Shown piece by piece: positions 7,174 to 16,351 of a stretch of 39,136 nt of DNA. A program made the position numbers and the translations under genes. The number at the start of each line of letters is the position of its first letter. Within the stretch, counting starts at the first letter, position 1. This stretch comes from an uncultured Acetatifactor sp. (GTDB taxonomy: Bacteria; Bacillota; Clostridia; Lachnospirales; Lachnospiraceae), in assembly GCA_947644185.1 (NCBI GenBank), contig CANRZC010000002.1, forward strand, positions 1 to 39,136, read 5' to 3'. Below the pieces are notes generated by a model. The model saw only the letters and a program-made list of their open reading frames with translations, had not been told where the DNA came from and did not search any database.

Positions 7174-8223
7174 CTAAAATGTTATCACAATTTTCTTTGT
7201 CCCTGGATCCCTGCACTCCACCAGAGCGAAGGCGTCCAGGATATTCTCAAAAGGAAAGGTATGGGAGATGAAATCCTTCGGATCCAGAACCCCAGCGTTG
7301 ATCCATGCCATGATCTGGGCATGAGCCTCCCCCTCCTCTTTCTTGCTGGGCCACTGTACGAAGTTTAGGCTCCAATTATAGGGAGCGTGACTCCAGTCCA
7401 GTTCCATGCCCAGCTTTGGGGATATCCCGTAACCGCAGATTTTCCCATTGTACTTGATGAGACCCATGGCCTGGTTCAGCAGGGCATTGACCCCCACAGC
7501 GTCCACCACATTGTCCACACCCTCCGGGCAGAGACGCCGCACCTGGGTGTCAATATGGCATTTGCCGGAATGGAAGGCATAATCCGCCCCCATCCGTTTC
7601 GCCTCCGCCACCTTGTCATCCTGGATGTCCGTGGTGATCACGGTCTTCATACCCAGCAGCTTGCAAAACCTAGTAAAGCACAGTCCCACAGGCCCTGCCC
7701 CAAAGATCAGCACACTTTCATTGGCTCTAAAGCCAAACCTGCGGATGGCGCTGAGCACCTCCCTGAAGGTGATGATCATAGCAGCCCCCACAGCATCTAC
7801 CTGATCCTTTGGGCTTATCACGGTCTGAGCCAGATATCCTTCGCTCCACTCCTTTGTGCCTGGGCCCATGCCATTTGCAATGTAAGCCTGGGCGTCTCCC
7901 ACCACAGCATATTCGCTGTATGCGCCCCAGCCAGGCGTATAGCCCTCCACCGCCTTCTCCAGGAATGGCAGCAGCACCAGATCTCCTCTTTTCAGATTCC
8001 TTACATCTGCGCCTGTCTCCACCACTTCCCCCACACCCTCGTGTCCTAAAATAGCCGGATAAGTATCAAAATTTTTGAAACTGCCATGAATCAGCTTCGT
8101 GTCCGTGCCATTGCACACACCACAGCTCTTCATCCTCACCAACGCCTGGCAGCGCCCATACTCCGGCATGGGAAACTCCCTCACGGCCAGCTTGCCCTCT
8201 CTGTCAACTGTCAATGCTTTCAT
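7174..8223 (-). CDS. Zinc-type medium-chain alcohol/sugar dehydrogenase (MDR family)
   Basis: The product is about 350 residues. The start is set at the second of two adjacent ATGs (8223), because GGGGG lies seven bases upstream; 8226 is possible. Seen: catalytic zinc ligands in KSCGVCNGTDTK and GHEGVGEVVE, and the Rossmann motif GAGPVG in VLIFGAGPVGLCFTRFCKLLG, followed by TTDIQ, where an acidic residue at the end of beta-2 favours NAD over NADP. The four-cysteine structural zinc loop normally found after the GHE block is absent. The protein resembles polyol/sugar dehydrogenases such as L-iditol or L-threonine dehydrogenase relatives. It sits between GH105 and the lactonase, so it probably oxidises a sugar released by the hydrolases. 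Confidence 0.88.
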   Translation of the reverse strand: MKALTVDREGKLAVREFPMPEYGRCQALVRMKSCGVCNGTDTKLIHGSFKNFDTYPAILGHEGVGEVVETGADVRNLKRGDLVLLPFLEKAVEGYTPGWGAYSEYAVVGDAQAYIANGMGPGTKEWSEGYLAQTVISPKDQVDAVGAAMIITFREVLSAIRRFGFRANESVLIFGAGPVGLCFTRFCKLLGMKTVITTDIQDDKVAEAKRMGADYAFHSGKCHIDTQVRRLCPEGVDNVVDAVGVNALLNQAMGLIKYNGKICGYGISPKLGMELDWSHAPYNWSLNFVQWPSKKEEGEAHAQIMAWINAGVLDPKDFISHTFPFENILDAFALVECRDPGTKKIVITF

Positions 8224-8258
8224 CATTACACCCCCAACGCGCTTACCAATCAATCTTT

Positions 8259-9320
8259 TTATACTTCAATAGCCGCCCACAGGCACCCGCACACAGCCTC
8301 CTGCCCGTTTACCTTCTGTGGATAATGGACATAGACCTCATAGTTTTCCTGTACACACAGGCCCTCACAGGCTCCGTAGACGTCGATGAGACCCTCTTCG
8401 TTTTCCACCATGCGGGTCTTCACGCCCTGGTAGCCCTTTTCTGCAGCCCTCTCATAGGCTTCGCCGGATACCAGCCCCAGGCGGAGCGCATGGTGGAAAG
8501 AATAGGTGAACATAGCGCTGCCAGACACATCACACCAGTTGTCTCTATCCCCTGGGCGGTCCACCACCTGATACCACAATCCCTCTGCCCCCTGTACCTT
8601 GCACAATCCCTCCAGAAGCTCCAAAAGCTGCTTCTTCGCCACTGCGTAAGTGGGATGTGTGGCGGGCACAATGTCCAACACCTCCGATAGAATCAGGGCA
8701 TACCATCCCAGTCCCTCGCTCCAGACACAGGGAGATTTGCCGTCCTCCCTGGCCCATTTGGCCAGACTGTCCTGACTGTAGGCATGGACTAAAAGCCCGT
8801 CATGGACATGGCAGTATCGGTATATCAGCTCCAATTGCCGCCCTGCCTCCTCAAAGCAGGCAGGCTCCTGGAAGGCGCGCCCATACCGGCAGTAGAACAT
8901 CTGCCCCATAAAGACACCGTCCACCCACATCTGCCCTGGCATTCCTTTTCTGCCATGCAGGAAGCCTCCCTCCCTGGTTCTGGGATAATCCTGAAAGGCC
9001 TGATAGATACGGCCACAGGCCTTCGCATACCGCTCTTCCTTTGTCTGTTCGTACATCCATACCAGAATCGATCCAGCCATCATGTCATCCATGCTGCTGC
9101 CCTTGAATCCCAGAATCTCTCCCTCTGGTGTCACATGGGATTGGCAGTATTCATAGATGTAGTCACGGTAGCGCTCCTCACCGGTAGCCTCCCACAGCCT
9201 TGAAAATCCTATCAACAAATATCCCTGGGGATAACACCAATCTCTATAGGGATACTGGCTGGCACGTGGAAATCGCTTCATTATCGTGTCTGCCAGCCTG
9301 CGCGCATCATTTATCGCCAT
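8259..9320 (-). CDS. GH105/GH88-family unsaturated uronyl hydrolase (YteR-like)
   Basis: The product is 353 residues from the ATG at 9320, which has AGGAGG five bases upstream; an ATG at 9338 has no good site. It belongs to the (alpha/alpha)6-barrel unsaturated glucuronyl/galacturonyl hydrolases. Seen: MDDMMAG (Asp 78/79) and MWVDGVFMGQMFYCRYG (Asp 134), matching the two key aspartates of YteR, plus SPCVWSEGLGWYALIL. The enzyme removes the 4,5-unsaturated uronic acid left by polysaccharide lyases from short oligosaccharides in the cytoplasm. It has no signal peptide, which fits import by the operon's ABC transporter. The length is close to that of YteR (373). No lyase gene is in the window. 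Confidence 0.9.
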   Translation of the reverse strand: MAINDARRLADTIMKRFPRASQYPYRDWCYPQGYLLIGFSRLWEATGEERYRDYIYEYCQSHVTPEGEILGFKGSSMDDMMAGSILVWMYEQTKEERYAKACGRIYQAFQDYPRTREGGFLHGRKGMPGQMWVDGVFMGQMFYCRYGRAFQEPACFEEAGRQLELIYRYCHVHDGLLVHAYSQDSLAKWAREDGKSPCVWSEGLGWYALILSEVLDIVPATHPTYAVAKKQLLELLEGLCKVQGAEGLWYQVVDRPGDRDNWCDVSGSAMFTYSFHHALRLGLVSGEAYERAAEKGYQGVKTRMVENEEGLIDVYGACEGLCVQENYEVYVHYPQKVNGQEAVCGCLWAAIEV

Positions 9321-9377
9321 ATTGTCCTCCTCGCACATTCGTGCCTTACTATTTCCTTCTCCCCTTTTCTTCCCTGC

Positions 9378-11087
9378 TCAAGAGAGGGTAAGGGGCCACA
9401 GGCCCTCGGGCTCCATTTTTCCAAAAAGCACTGCCGCTGTGGCCTTTATGTTCTCCGGGGAGGTGGCAAAGGTCACCAGCACATTCCGGGCATTGGAGGG
9501 AATGGATATCTCCTCATAGGGTGTGTTGGTCACAATGATGATTTTGGTATCTGGGTGCAGAGCTATTTGCTCCTCCCAGAACCCTTTGTTCTTCGCTTTT
9601 CCCCGAAGAAAATAGTTGGTGGCAATCACCGTATCATAGTTTCCCAGGGCATCTGCAATCTGCCTGCGGTCTGTCTCATCATAGGAGTAAGAGGTTTCCA
9701 GGTATGCCGCGTCCTCTCTGTAGCCCTGGCATGCCTCATATAAGATACCGGAATGCCACTGGATATCATTGTACTCCTTCACCTTCTGCTCTACCACCAG
9801 AAGCCTTTCTCCCTTCACTGGAATACTTTCCTCCTGGTTTCGTCTGATCAAAATGCTGCGCCTTGCCGCCTGCCAGGCCAGCTTACGGATGCCCTCATCT
9901 TGCAGCACAGTCTCCGGATCCTCTTCCTTTTCCTCTGACCCGAACAGCCCATATCGGTATTTCAGGTCCAGAATCCGGTAGACCTTGTCATCCAGCTCCT
10001 CCTTCGGGATCCGTCCTTTCAGGACAAAGGAGCGGATGGCCTCTATCACTTCCTCCACCAGATAGTTCTCCGCCTTCATCAGCACCAGATCTGCCCCTGC
10101 CTCCAGGGCCAGAGCGCAGGCATTGGCCACGCCGTACCGGGTCGCGATAGCCCCCATGGTCATGCTGTCCGTGGCAATCACCCCCTGGAAGCCCATCTCC
10201 TCCCGCAGCAGTCCGGTGATCACCTTTCTGGACACCGTGGCAATATTGTCTGGGTCAATGGCAGGAAAAATACTGTGGGCAATCATGATGGAGGGCAATA
10301 GATCCTCTGCAATCAGCCTTTTGTAAGGCAGTAGCTCTCTCTCCCACAGGGTCTTCCTATCCACCTCTATCACTGGCACCTGAAAATGGGCGTCCACATC
10401 CGAATGGCCTCTCCCCGGGAAGTGCTTTCCCGTGGCGATGATCCGGCCCTCCTTTAGCCCTCTGCAGGTCTCCCTGGCATAGAGGGCCACTTCCTCCGCA
10501 TCATCGCTGTAGGCTCTGGTGTAGATCTCCGGGTTGGAGGCTTTGGAGTTCACATCCAGCACCGGAGAGTGCATCCAGTTGAATCCCACAGCCTTTCCCT
10601 GCCTGGCCACAGCTCTGGCTATCCGATAGGCCATCTGGGGGTCATCCATGGCCCTTATCCCCATTGGCTTTGGGAACAGGTTCACCCCGCCAAAGAAGAA
10701 ATCCGCGCTGCTGCCACCCTCCTGGTCGTAGGAAAAATGCAGGGGAATGGACAGAGGCCTCCTCCTGGCACGGGCCTGCAGATCATCCAGCACCGCTTTA
10801 TACTGACTGGCAGTGGGCACTGGAGCTGGTCCCTTGAAACGGATACCGTCTGCGTTCTCCAATTTCACTACAGTCTTGTTGCCATTTGGATCCACATAGC
10901 TGCCGAATTGTCTCATATCACAGGACAGCCGCAGACCTCCACAGTGGTATTCTTCAATATACTTATAGATATGAGCCCTGGGCACTGTGCCCGCAAAGCC
11001 CAGTGTCAGCACTGCCCCGATCTTCTGATCCAAAGACATACGGCTGATTAGATTCCTGATATAGCTGTTTTTCTTTTCCATTCTCAT
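9378..11087 (-). CDS. Glycoside hydrolase family 3, NagZ-like beta-hexosaminidase type
   Basis: The product is 569 residues from the ATG at 11087; 11081 is an alternative start. Residues 221-227 KHFPGRG, followed by D232-A-H234, form the NagZ-type Asp-His dyad that replaces the Glu acid/base of other GH3 enzymes. Residues 305-311 ATDSMTM carry the nucleophile Asp 307. An extra C-terminal domain of about 200 residues (IRKLAWQAARRSILIRRN onwards) matches the second GH3 domain found in Firmicute NagZ/YbbD types. No signal peptide is visible, so it is cytoplasmic. Known relatives remove beta-GlcNAc. In this operon the substrate may be a hexosamine-containing or other beta-linked unit of the imported oligosaccharide. 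It starts 10 bases after the aldo/keto reductase stop. Confidence 0.9.
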   Translation of the reverse strand: MRMEKKNSYIRNLISRMSLDQKIGAVLTLGFAGTVPRAHIYKYIEEYHCGGLRLSCDMRQFGSYVDPNGNKTVVKLENADGIRFKGPAPVPTASQYKAVLDDLQARARRRPLSIPLHFSYDQEGGSSADFFFGGVNLFPKPMGIRAMDDPQMAYRIARAVARQGKAVGFNWMHSPVLDVNSKASNPEIYTRAYSDDAEEVALYARETCRGLKEGRIIATGKHFPGRGHSDVDAHFQVPVIEVDRKTLWERELLPYKRLIAEDLLPSIMIAHSIFPAIDPDNIATVSRKVITGLLREEMGFQGVIATDSMTMGAIATRYGVANACALALEAGADLVLMKAENYLVEEVIEAIRSFVLKGRIPKEELDDKVYRILDLKYRYGLFGSEEKEEDPETVLQDEGIRKLAWQAARRSILIRRNQEESIPVKGERLLVVEQKVKEYNDIQWHSGILYEACQGYREDAAYLETSYSYDETDRRQIADALGNYDTVIATNYFLRGKAKNKGFWEEQIALHPDTKIIIVTNTPYEEISIPSNARNVLVTFATSPENIKATAAVLFGKMEPEGLWPLTLS

Positions 11088-11097
11088 TCCTGCCTTT

Positions 11098-12105
11098 TCA
11101 ATATGCCTCCCTGGCATAGGGAACCAGGATTTCGTCAATCTGGGACAGCTCCTCCTGTGAAAATTCCAGGTTTCCCATGGCTTTCAGGTTGTCATCAATC
11201 TGAGACAGCCTGCTGGCCCCGATGATAAGGGTGGCCACCGGCGTACAGCGGTAGCACCAGGCAAGGGCCATCTGGGCCAGAGATTGGCCTCGTCTCTTTG
11301 CGATCTCATTGAGACGCTTTGCTGTGTCCACCTTTTCTGGGGTCACCTGATCTGCCTTCAGGAACACACTGTTTCCCGCAGCCCTGGAGCCCTCCTTCAC
11401 ACCGTCAAAGTACCGATCTGTCAGGATTCCCTGGGCCAGGCACATGTATGCCGCCGCACCCACTCCATGGCTTTCCAGGGTGGGGAACAGATTGCCCTCT
11501 GGCCTGCGCTCAAACATATTGTAATTCACCTGATGCACCAGGCAGTGAATTCCCTTTGCCTCCATAGCGGTAAGGATATTCTCTGTCAACACAGAGTCAT
11601 AGTTGGAAATGCCCACATACAGAGCCTTTCCGGATTTGACAATGTATTCCAGCGCTTCAATGGTCTCCTCAATGGGCGTGTTCCTGTCTGGTCTGTGATG
11701 ATAGAAGAGATCCACATAGTCAAGTCCCAGCCGCCGCAGGCTGTTGTCACAGGAGGCTACCAGGTTCTTCTTGGAGCCCCACTCCCCGTAAGGCCCGGGC
11801 CAATGGCGGTATCCTGCCTTTGTGGCAATAAACAGTTCGTCCCGGTAAGCCGCCAAATCCTCCTTCACGATTTTCCCAAAGCACTCCTCGGCACTTCCTG
11901 GAGGTGGCCCGTAATTGTTGGCAATGTCAAAGTAGGTGATCCCTCGGTCAAAGGCTCCCAACACCATCTCTCTGGCATTGGAGTAGGGGGACTGTTGGCC
12001 AAAATTGTGCCACAGCCCCAGGGACAGGAAAGGCAGCATCACGCCGCTTTTCCCACATCTTTTGTACTGCATGGTCTCATATCTGGTCTCGTTTGCAACA
12101 TACAT
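11098..12105 (-). CDS. Aldo/keto reductase, YghZ-like
   Basis: The product is 335 residues, with AGGAGG nine bases before the ATG. It has the AKR (beta/alpha)8 pattern with the catalytic tetrad visible: Asp 60 and Tyr 65 in YFDIANNYGPPPGSAE, Lys 96 in IATKAGY, and His in DLFYHHRPD. GPPPGSAEE and the length match the AKR14/YghZ group (L-glyceraldehyde 3-phosphate and methylglyoxal reductases). It is NADPH-dependent and cytoplasmic. In this operon it may reduce an aldehyde made by the final aldolase, or a keto-sugar; which of these cannot be told from the sequence. It lies 17 bases after the GH95-like gene. Confidence 0.9.
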   Translation of the reverse strand: MYVANETRYETMQYKRCGKSGVMLPFLSLGLWHNFGQQSPYSNAREMVLGAFDRGITYFDIANNYGPPPGSAEECFGKIVKEDLAAYRDELFIATKAGYRHWPGPYGEWGSKKNLVASCDNSLRRLGLDYVDLFYHHRPDRNTPIEETIEALEYIVKSGKALYVGISNYDSVLTENILTAMEAKGIHCLVHQVNYNMFERRPEGNLFPTLESHGVGAAAYMCLAQGILTDRYFDGVKEGSRAAGNSVFLKADQVTPEKVDTAKRLNEIAKRRGQSLAQMALAWCYRCTPVATLIIGASRLSQIDDNLKAMGNLEFSQEELSQIDEILVPYAREAY

Positions 12106-12122
12106 TTTGAAATACCTCCTAT

Positions 12123-14708
12123 TTAAATTCGCTCCACCACAATTTCCTCACCAGCCGCCGTATCCATACAGGCAATGGCCTCATTCCCCTCATAGCGCAC
12201 CTGCCCCTTTACTGTCATGCGAAAATGGTCTTTTCCGTAGGGATTGCAGAGTCTTAATTTCCCGCCCATGGTGGACTGAATGCGGATCTCCTCAGGCACT
12301 CCACCTGCCATAGCAGCCTCCACCAAAAAGCCCCCCTGGCACCAGAGTCTAAAGCGCACGTCCCAGCCTTTTGGCACTGCGGCAAAAAGCTTAATCACGG
12401 ACTCGGCCCCAGGCGCGCCGCCGCTGCTCTGGCACAAAGCCAATTGTACGGCTGCTGCCACATTGCCCAGACGCTGAGCGCTGATACAGTTGACACCCTC
12501 TCTCACCGTAAGCCGATTCTCAAACTGAGGCACCCGCCCAGTGTCCGCAAAGTAGCAATATTCCCTGGCGGCATTGACGCAGTCCAGCTGGGCGTTGGCA
12601 ATCTCTTTGAATTCCTCCCCGAACCCATGGGCCGCATACATCCTGGCACAGCCCGACATCTCAGACACTGTATACCGGCTTACCGTGCCATATTTCTGTA
12701 CCCGATATGCCAGGGTATCTCTGCTGATCTGGTAGGTCTCCGGCTCGATATATTGGGTGGCAAAGGTGGACATGTCGAAATGATCGCAGGGGTACAGGCT
12801 GGGCTGGCCGTGATCCTTATCCAGGATAGGCTCCCGTCCGTTGGACCACATCACAGGGGCGCCATCCTCTGTCTTGCTGGTGTCTCCCTCCATAGCCGTG
12901 GTGGGCAGAGGGGCCATGTCACTGGCAAACTGCTCCCACTGCTGCCACTTTTCCCGGTCTATATCCAGTATTCTAGCTGCCTTCAGCAGGATAGGCACCA
13001 TGGCCCGCATTCCCGCCACATTTTCCATGCCGTCTGTACAGCCAAAGTAGGCCTCCCCGGTACAGGTCTGATAGATATGATACTTTCCATCCTCCGCTTT
13101 CCTGGTCAGGGGAAAGTTCATGAAGAACTCCGCCACCCCCCGAATGATAGGATAGGCCTCCTTTCGCAAAAACTCCTGATCCCCTGTGTAGAGATACTGC
13201 TTCCAGAACTGGTAGGCAATGGCTGCCTGGGAGCCGAACATGTAGGTGGTGGCTCCGTAAGGACCACAGCCTCGCTCATTATATACTACACGTCCATCTT
13301 CATAATGTTCATAGAATTTATAATTATACCGAGATTCATGGGGAGCCTTTCTGTCTACAAAATCCGCAAAGCGCTCAGACTTCTCCTCCCAGGGCTTACG
13401 GAACAGGTACAGCTCCCGCATTTCCTCTGCAATCTCCTCCGGCAGCACCTGGGGCCCGTTAAACCAGGTCACCTCCGGGATATACATGCCCTCAGTATCG
13501 AACTCCTGCCTGGCAGCCGTGACGCAAGCCTCCTTCATACCACCATAAAGAGAGAACAAAGGCTCCATCAGGTCGAAATGCCCTGAAGCGTGGATAGCGT
13601 TATAATACAGGCTTAAATTGTTCCACCACTGCATGGTTCCCCAGTTGCGATAGTCTCCCCCAGGGGAAAAGATCATGCCGCCGAAATTGGGCGGATACTT
13701 TCCATGGGAGCTGGAGTTCATCAGGTAGAAGAAGTAGGTATAGTGCAGCTCCAGCTTCTGGGCAAGGCCGTCCTCGCTCTCCATCTGCACAAAGGATTTC
13801 TCCCAGAACGCTTCCCAGGCCCCTTTGTGTCTGGCATACATGGCCAGGGCGCCCTCCCCGGATGCGGCCCTGGCCTTCTCCAGCACAGTTTGGACAATGT
13901 CCTCCTGCTTACAAAAGCTTGCCGCGCTGACCATATACACCGTGAAATCCTTTGTCCTGGGCTTTATGCACAAGCGCATTTGGGTTTCCTGGGGCTTGCC
14001 AATGACATCGAACTCCCTGTCAGGAATCTCCATGGACTCCCTGCCGCCTACCTCATTGTTCATCCGCAGGGTCACTTCCCCGCCCTCTGCCCAGACAGCC
14101 AGGGCGCTGGCGCAGTAGTGCTCATTCCCGGTACATTCCTCCCGCTCTGTGAAAACCTGCTTCAGCACAATGGTATCCGGCTTCCCTGCCTGACTTCTGG
14201 ATTCCATGGTCAGCCTGGACACCGCCAGGTTGCTCAGTGTGCGAAACTCCGAAGGACGCATCATGTCTACCTTCACCTGGACACTGCCCTCATAGGCTCT
14301 TTCATCCTTTACCTGCATGCACAGGGCGCCTCTTTTCCTCTCCACAAATACATGAGCCTTCACACCCTGTCCCTGTATCCTGGCGCAGGCCTCATAGAGA
14401 TCTAAATGCTGCACTGTGTCAGAGCCGAACACATCCTCACCGTAGTCCACGAAGTCCACGTCCACGAAGCCTATTCCGTAGCCGTAGTCAGAATGCCTGC
14501 GATTGAAGCTGTTGGTATAGCTGTTGGCAGCGAACACATCACAGCGGTTTACTGCCAGCTTCAGCGCCGAGGGCGAGGTAAACAGCATGGCGCCCATCTC
14601 ACCGTCGCCTAGGGGGAAACCACCCTCTCTGCGCTTCACTGTCCCCTGATAATGCAAATCTGCCCGGGATACCAGTTCCCGTATGCTTTTCTTTTTCATC
14701 CTATTCAT
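12123..14708 (-). CDS. Large (alpha/alpha)6-barrel glycoside hydrolase, GH95-like
   Basis: The product is 861 residues; AAGGA lies four bases before the ATG. The N-terminus EGGFPLGDGEMGAMLFTSPSA resembles the LPLGNGRLGAM-type opening of GH95 and DUF5703-type enzymes, followed by a beta-rich domain to about residue 270. The middle region has GGDYRNWGTMQWWNNLSLYY, HFDLMEPLFSLYGGM and YLYTGDQEFLRKEAYPIIRG, typical helical repeats of a six-hairpin barrel, then a small C-terminal beta domain. There is no signal peptide. GH95 enzymes act on alpha-L-fucosides or galactosides, but the match here is loose and the exact family is uncertain. It starts 32 bases after the sensor kinase stop and is the first catabolic gene of the operon. 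Confidence 0.75.
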   Translation of the reverse strand: MNRMKKKSIRELVSRADLHYQGTVKRREGGFPLGDGEMGAMLFTSPSALKLAVNRCDVFAANSYTNSFNRRHSDYGYGIGFVDVDFVDYGEDVFGSDTVQHLDLYEACARIQGQGVKAHVFVERKRGALCMQVKDERAYEGSVQVKVDMMRPSEFRTLSNLAVSRLTMESRSQAGKPDTIVLKQVFTEREECTGNEHYCASALAVWAEGGEVTLRMNNEVGGRESMEIPDREFDVIGKPQETQMRLCIKPRTKDFTVYMVSAASFCKQEDIVQTVLEKARAASGEGALAMYARHKGAWEAFWEKSFVQMESEDGLAQKLELHYTYFFYLMNSSSHGKYPPNFGGMIFSPGGDYRNWGTMQWWNNLSLYYNAIHASGHFDLMEPLFSLYGGMKEACVTAARQEFDTEGMYIPEVTWFNGPQVLPEEIAEEMRELYLFRKPWEEKSERFADFVDRKAPHESRYNYKFYEHYEDGRVVYNERGCGPYGATTYMFGSQAAIAYQFWKQYLYTGDQEFLRKEAYPIIRGVAEFFMNFPLTRKAEDGKYHIYQTCTGEAYFGCTDGMENVAGMRAMVPILLKAARILDIDREKWQQWEQFASDMAPLPTTAMEGDTSKTEDGAPVMWSNGREPILDKDHGQPSLYPCDHFDMSTFATQYIEPETYQISRDTLAYRVQKYGTVSRYTVSEMSGCARMYAAHGFGEEFKEIANAQLDCVNAAREYCYFADTGRVPQFENRLTVREGVNCISAQRLGNVAAAVQLALCQSSGGAPGAESVIKLFAAVPKGWDVRFRLWCQGGFLVEAAMAGGVPEEIRIQSTMGGKLRLCNPYGKDHFRMTVKGQVRYEGNEAIACMDTAAGEEIVVERI

Positions 14709-14740
14709 CGGTTCCTTTCCTTTTATTCCCGAAACATCTC

Positions 14741-16351
14741 TTACCGTCCAATCTCACTCTCTGTCTTAGCCATGACCTGATAGGGCTGACAGACTCTTAT
14801 AGTCATTCCTTTGCCCACCTTCCCAGAGATCCGCAGCCCATAGCTTTCCCCATAGGCCAGCTTCAGTCTCCGGTGCACATTGGAGAGCCCTATGCCTCTG
14901 CCATTCTTCTCCCCGTCAGTGACATACTCCATATCCTCCACGTCCATAGATGGCCCTCTGCCATTGTCCGTCACCTCTACCAGAAGGCTGTCTTTCTCCC
15001 GAAAGGCCCGGATATGGATGAAATGCTCTGGTCGGATGCCCTCCGCAAAGGCGTGCTTAAAGATATTCTCCACAATGGGCTGTAAGCACAGCCGCAGCAT
15101 GGCCCCGTCTCCAGCCTCCTCTATGGAAATCTCCAGCTTCGGCATATTGCCCAGACGATACTTTTGTATCATCAGATAATTTTTCACATGTTCTATCTCC
15201 TGTGCAATTCCCACTGGAACCAAAGGGTTCTGCACTGCGTAACGGAACATTTTACTCAGGGCATCTGTGATATTCTGCACTGCCTCCGCATCCTCCATGA
15301 CTGAGTACATATTGATGGCCCCCAGTGTATTGTAGAGGAAATGGGGATTGATCTGGGTCTGCAGCGCTTTCATCTCCGCCCGGCTGCGTTCCGTCTCGTT
15401 CTTCTGGTTCTCTAACTGAGTGGCGTAGACGCTGCGAATCAGAAAGTAGGCCAGTACAGAGGCAAATATCACTGCCACTGTTCCCGCGATGAGAAAGGTG
15501 CGGTTTAGGCTCCAAACTGAAGTGTGGTACACCTCCCTGGGCACTGCCACCACTGCTGTCCATCCGGTGTAGTCGGACTTCTCATATAAATACAGCCTTC
15601 CCTCCGAAGGCCCCTGGAAGGAACCTGCCTTCTGAGCCATCTCCCTGTACAGGCTCTCCTCCTCCCAGCTTCCCTGGGGCGTTCCGTACACTGGGGAGCC
15701 ATCTGTATCCAACACCATCACCCGAAGGCTCTCCAAGTCCTTGTTGGCCCAGATCCGGTCCAGCTCTGTGCGTCGGATGGACATCAGGAAGTATCCCAGA
15801 GGACGTATATCTTTGTACGAATAAATGTATCTTCCCAAAGTCACAAAGCCACTCTCCATCCCACTCTCCCCAACAGCTGGCATGAAAATGGTGATTCTGC
15901 CACTTTTCTCCACGCTTTGGGTCAAGGCCTCTGTCTCCTGCCTGGTAATATCCCGGTTGCTGGTATAGTAGAAGCCATTGTTGCCCAGCACCTGAAAGCT
16001 GCTAATCAGGGAATTGTTCAGGAACAATTCCACCGTCAGCTGCTGCTCCAGCCAGGAGGAAGCCGCCGCATACTCCACCTGGTCCAGCTCCTCCTGATAG
16101 AGGATGTTCAGCAGCTCCTCCTGAAGCAGGGCGGTCATGGACAGATTGTCATACTCCTTGATGGCCTTATCCATGTCATAGATAATGTCCTGCACGATCA
16201 TCTGCCAATACTCTCGGTTGCGCTCCTGCATTTGGCGGCTGGCCCTGCGGATGCCTGCGGTGCTGATCACTAACACCGGCAGCAGAATGATCAGAACCAG
16301 CACCACGATAAAATAGATGAAATCCTTTCTACCTTTGAGTACCTTGGTCAA
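14741..16351 (-). CDS. YesM-type sensor histidine kinase (TTG start, coupled to the regulator)
   Basis: The product is 536 residues. The start is a TTG at 16351 that shares TTGA with the stop of the response regulator; an open extension to 16696 overlaps the regulator gene and is rejected. Membrane segments are at about residues 11-31 and 285-305, flanking a large extracellular Cache-like sensor. The kinase core has QINPHFLYNTLGAIN with phospho-acceptor His 337 (His_kinase, PF06580), LRLCLQPIVENIFKHAF, DNGRGPS and GRGIGLSNVHRRL. These kinases sense extracellular sugars or the substrate-loaded binding protein and control neighbouring CUT1 importers. It pairs with the AraC-type regulator upstream. 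Confidence 0.93.
   Translation of the reverse strand: MTKVLKGRKDFIYFIVVLVLIILLPVLVISTAGIRRASRQMQERNREYWQMIVQDIIYDMDKAIKEYDNLSMTALLQEELLNILYQEELDQVEYAAASSWLEQQLTVELFLNNSLISSFQVLGNNGFYYTSNRDITRQETEALTQSVEKSGRITIFMPAVGESGMESGFVTLGRYIYSYKDIRPLGYFLMSIRRTELDRIWANKDLESLRVMVLDTDGSPVYGTPQGSWEEESLYREMAQKAGSFQGPSEGRLYLYEKSDYTGWTAVVAVPREVYHTSVWSLNRTFLIAGTVAVIFASVLAYFLIRSVYATQLENQKNETERSRAEMKALQTQINPHFLYNTLGAINMYSVMEDAEAVQNITDALSKMFRYAVQNPLVPVGIAQEIEHVKNYLMIQKYRLGNMPKLEISIEEAGDGAMLRLCLQPIVENIFKHAFAEGIRPEHFIHIRAFREKDSLLVEVTDNGRGPSMDVEDMEYVTDGEKNGRGIGLSNVHRRLKLAYGESYGLRISGKVGKGMTIRVCQPYQVMAKTESEIGR

Noticed and set aside
11284..12126. Plus-strand frame antisense to the aldo/keto reductase
   Set aside because: The reductase has a complete catalytic tetrad and a strong ribosome site; the antisense product has no recognisable features.
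12444..13586. Long plus-strand frame of about 380 codons
   Set aside because: It is antisense to the GH95-like gene with no domain or ribosome-site support; it arises from codon bias on the other strand.
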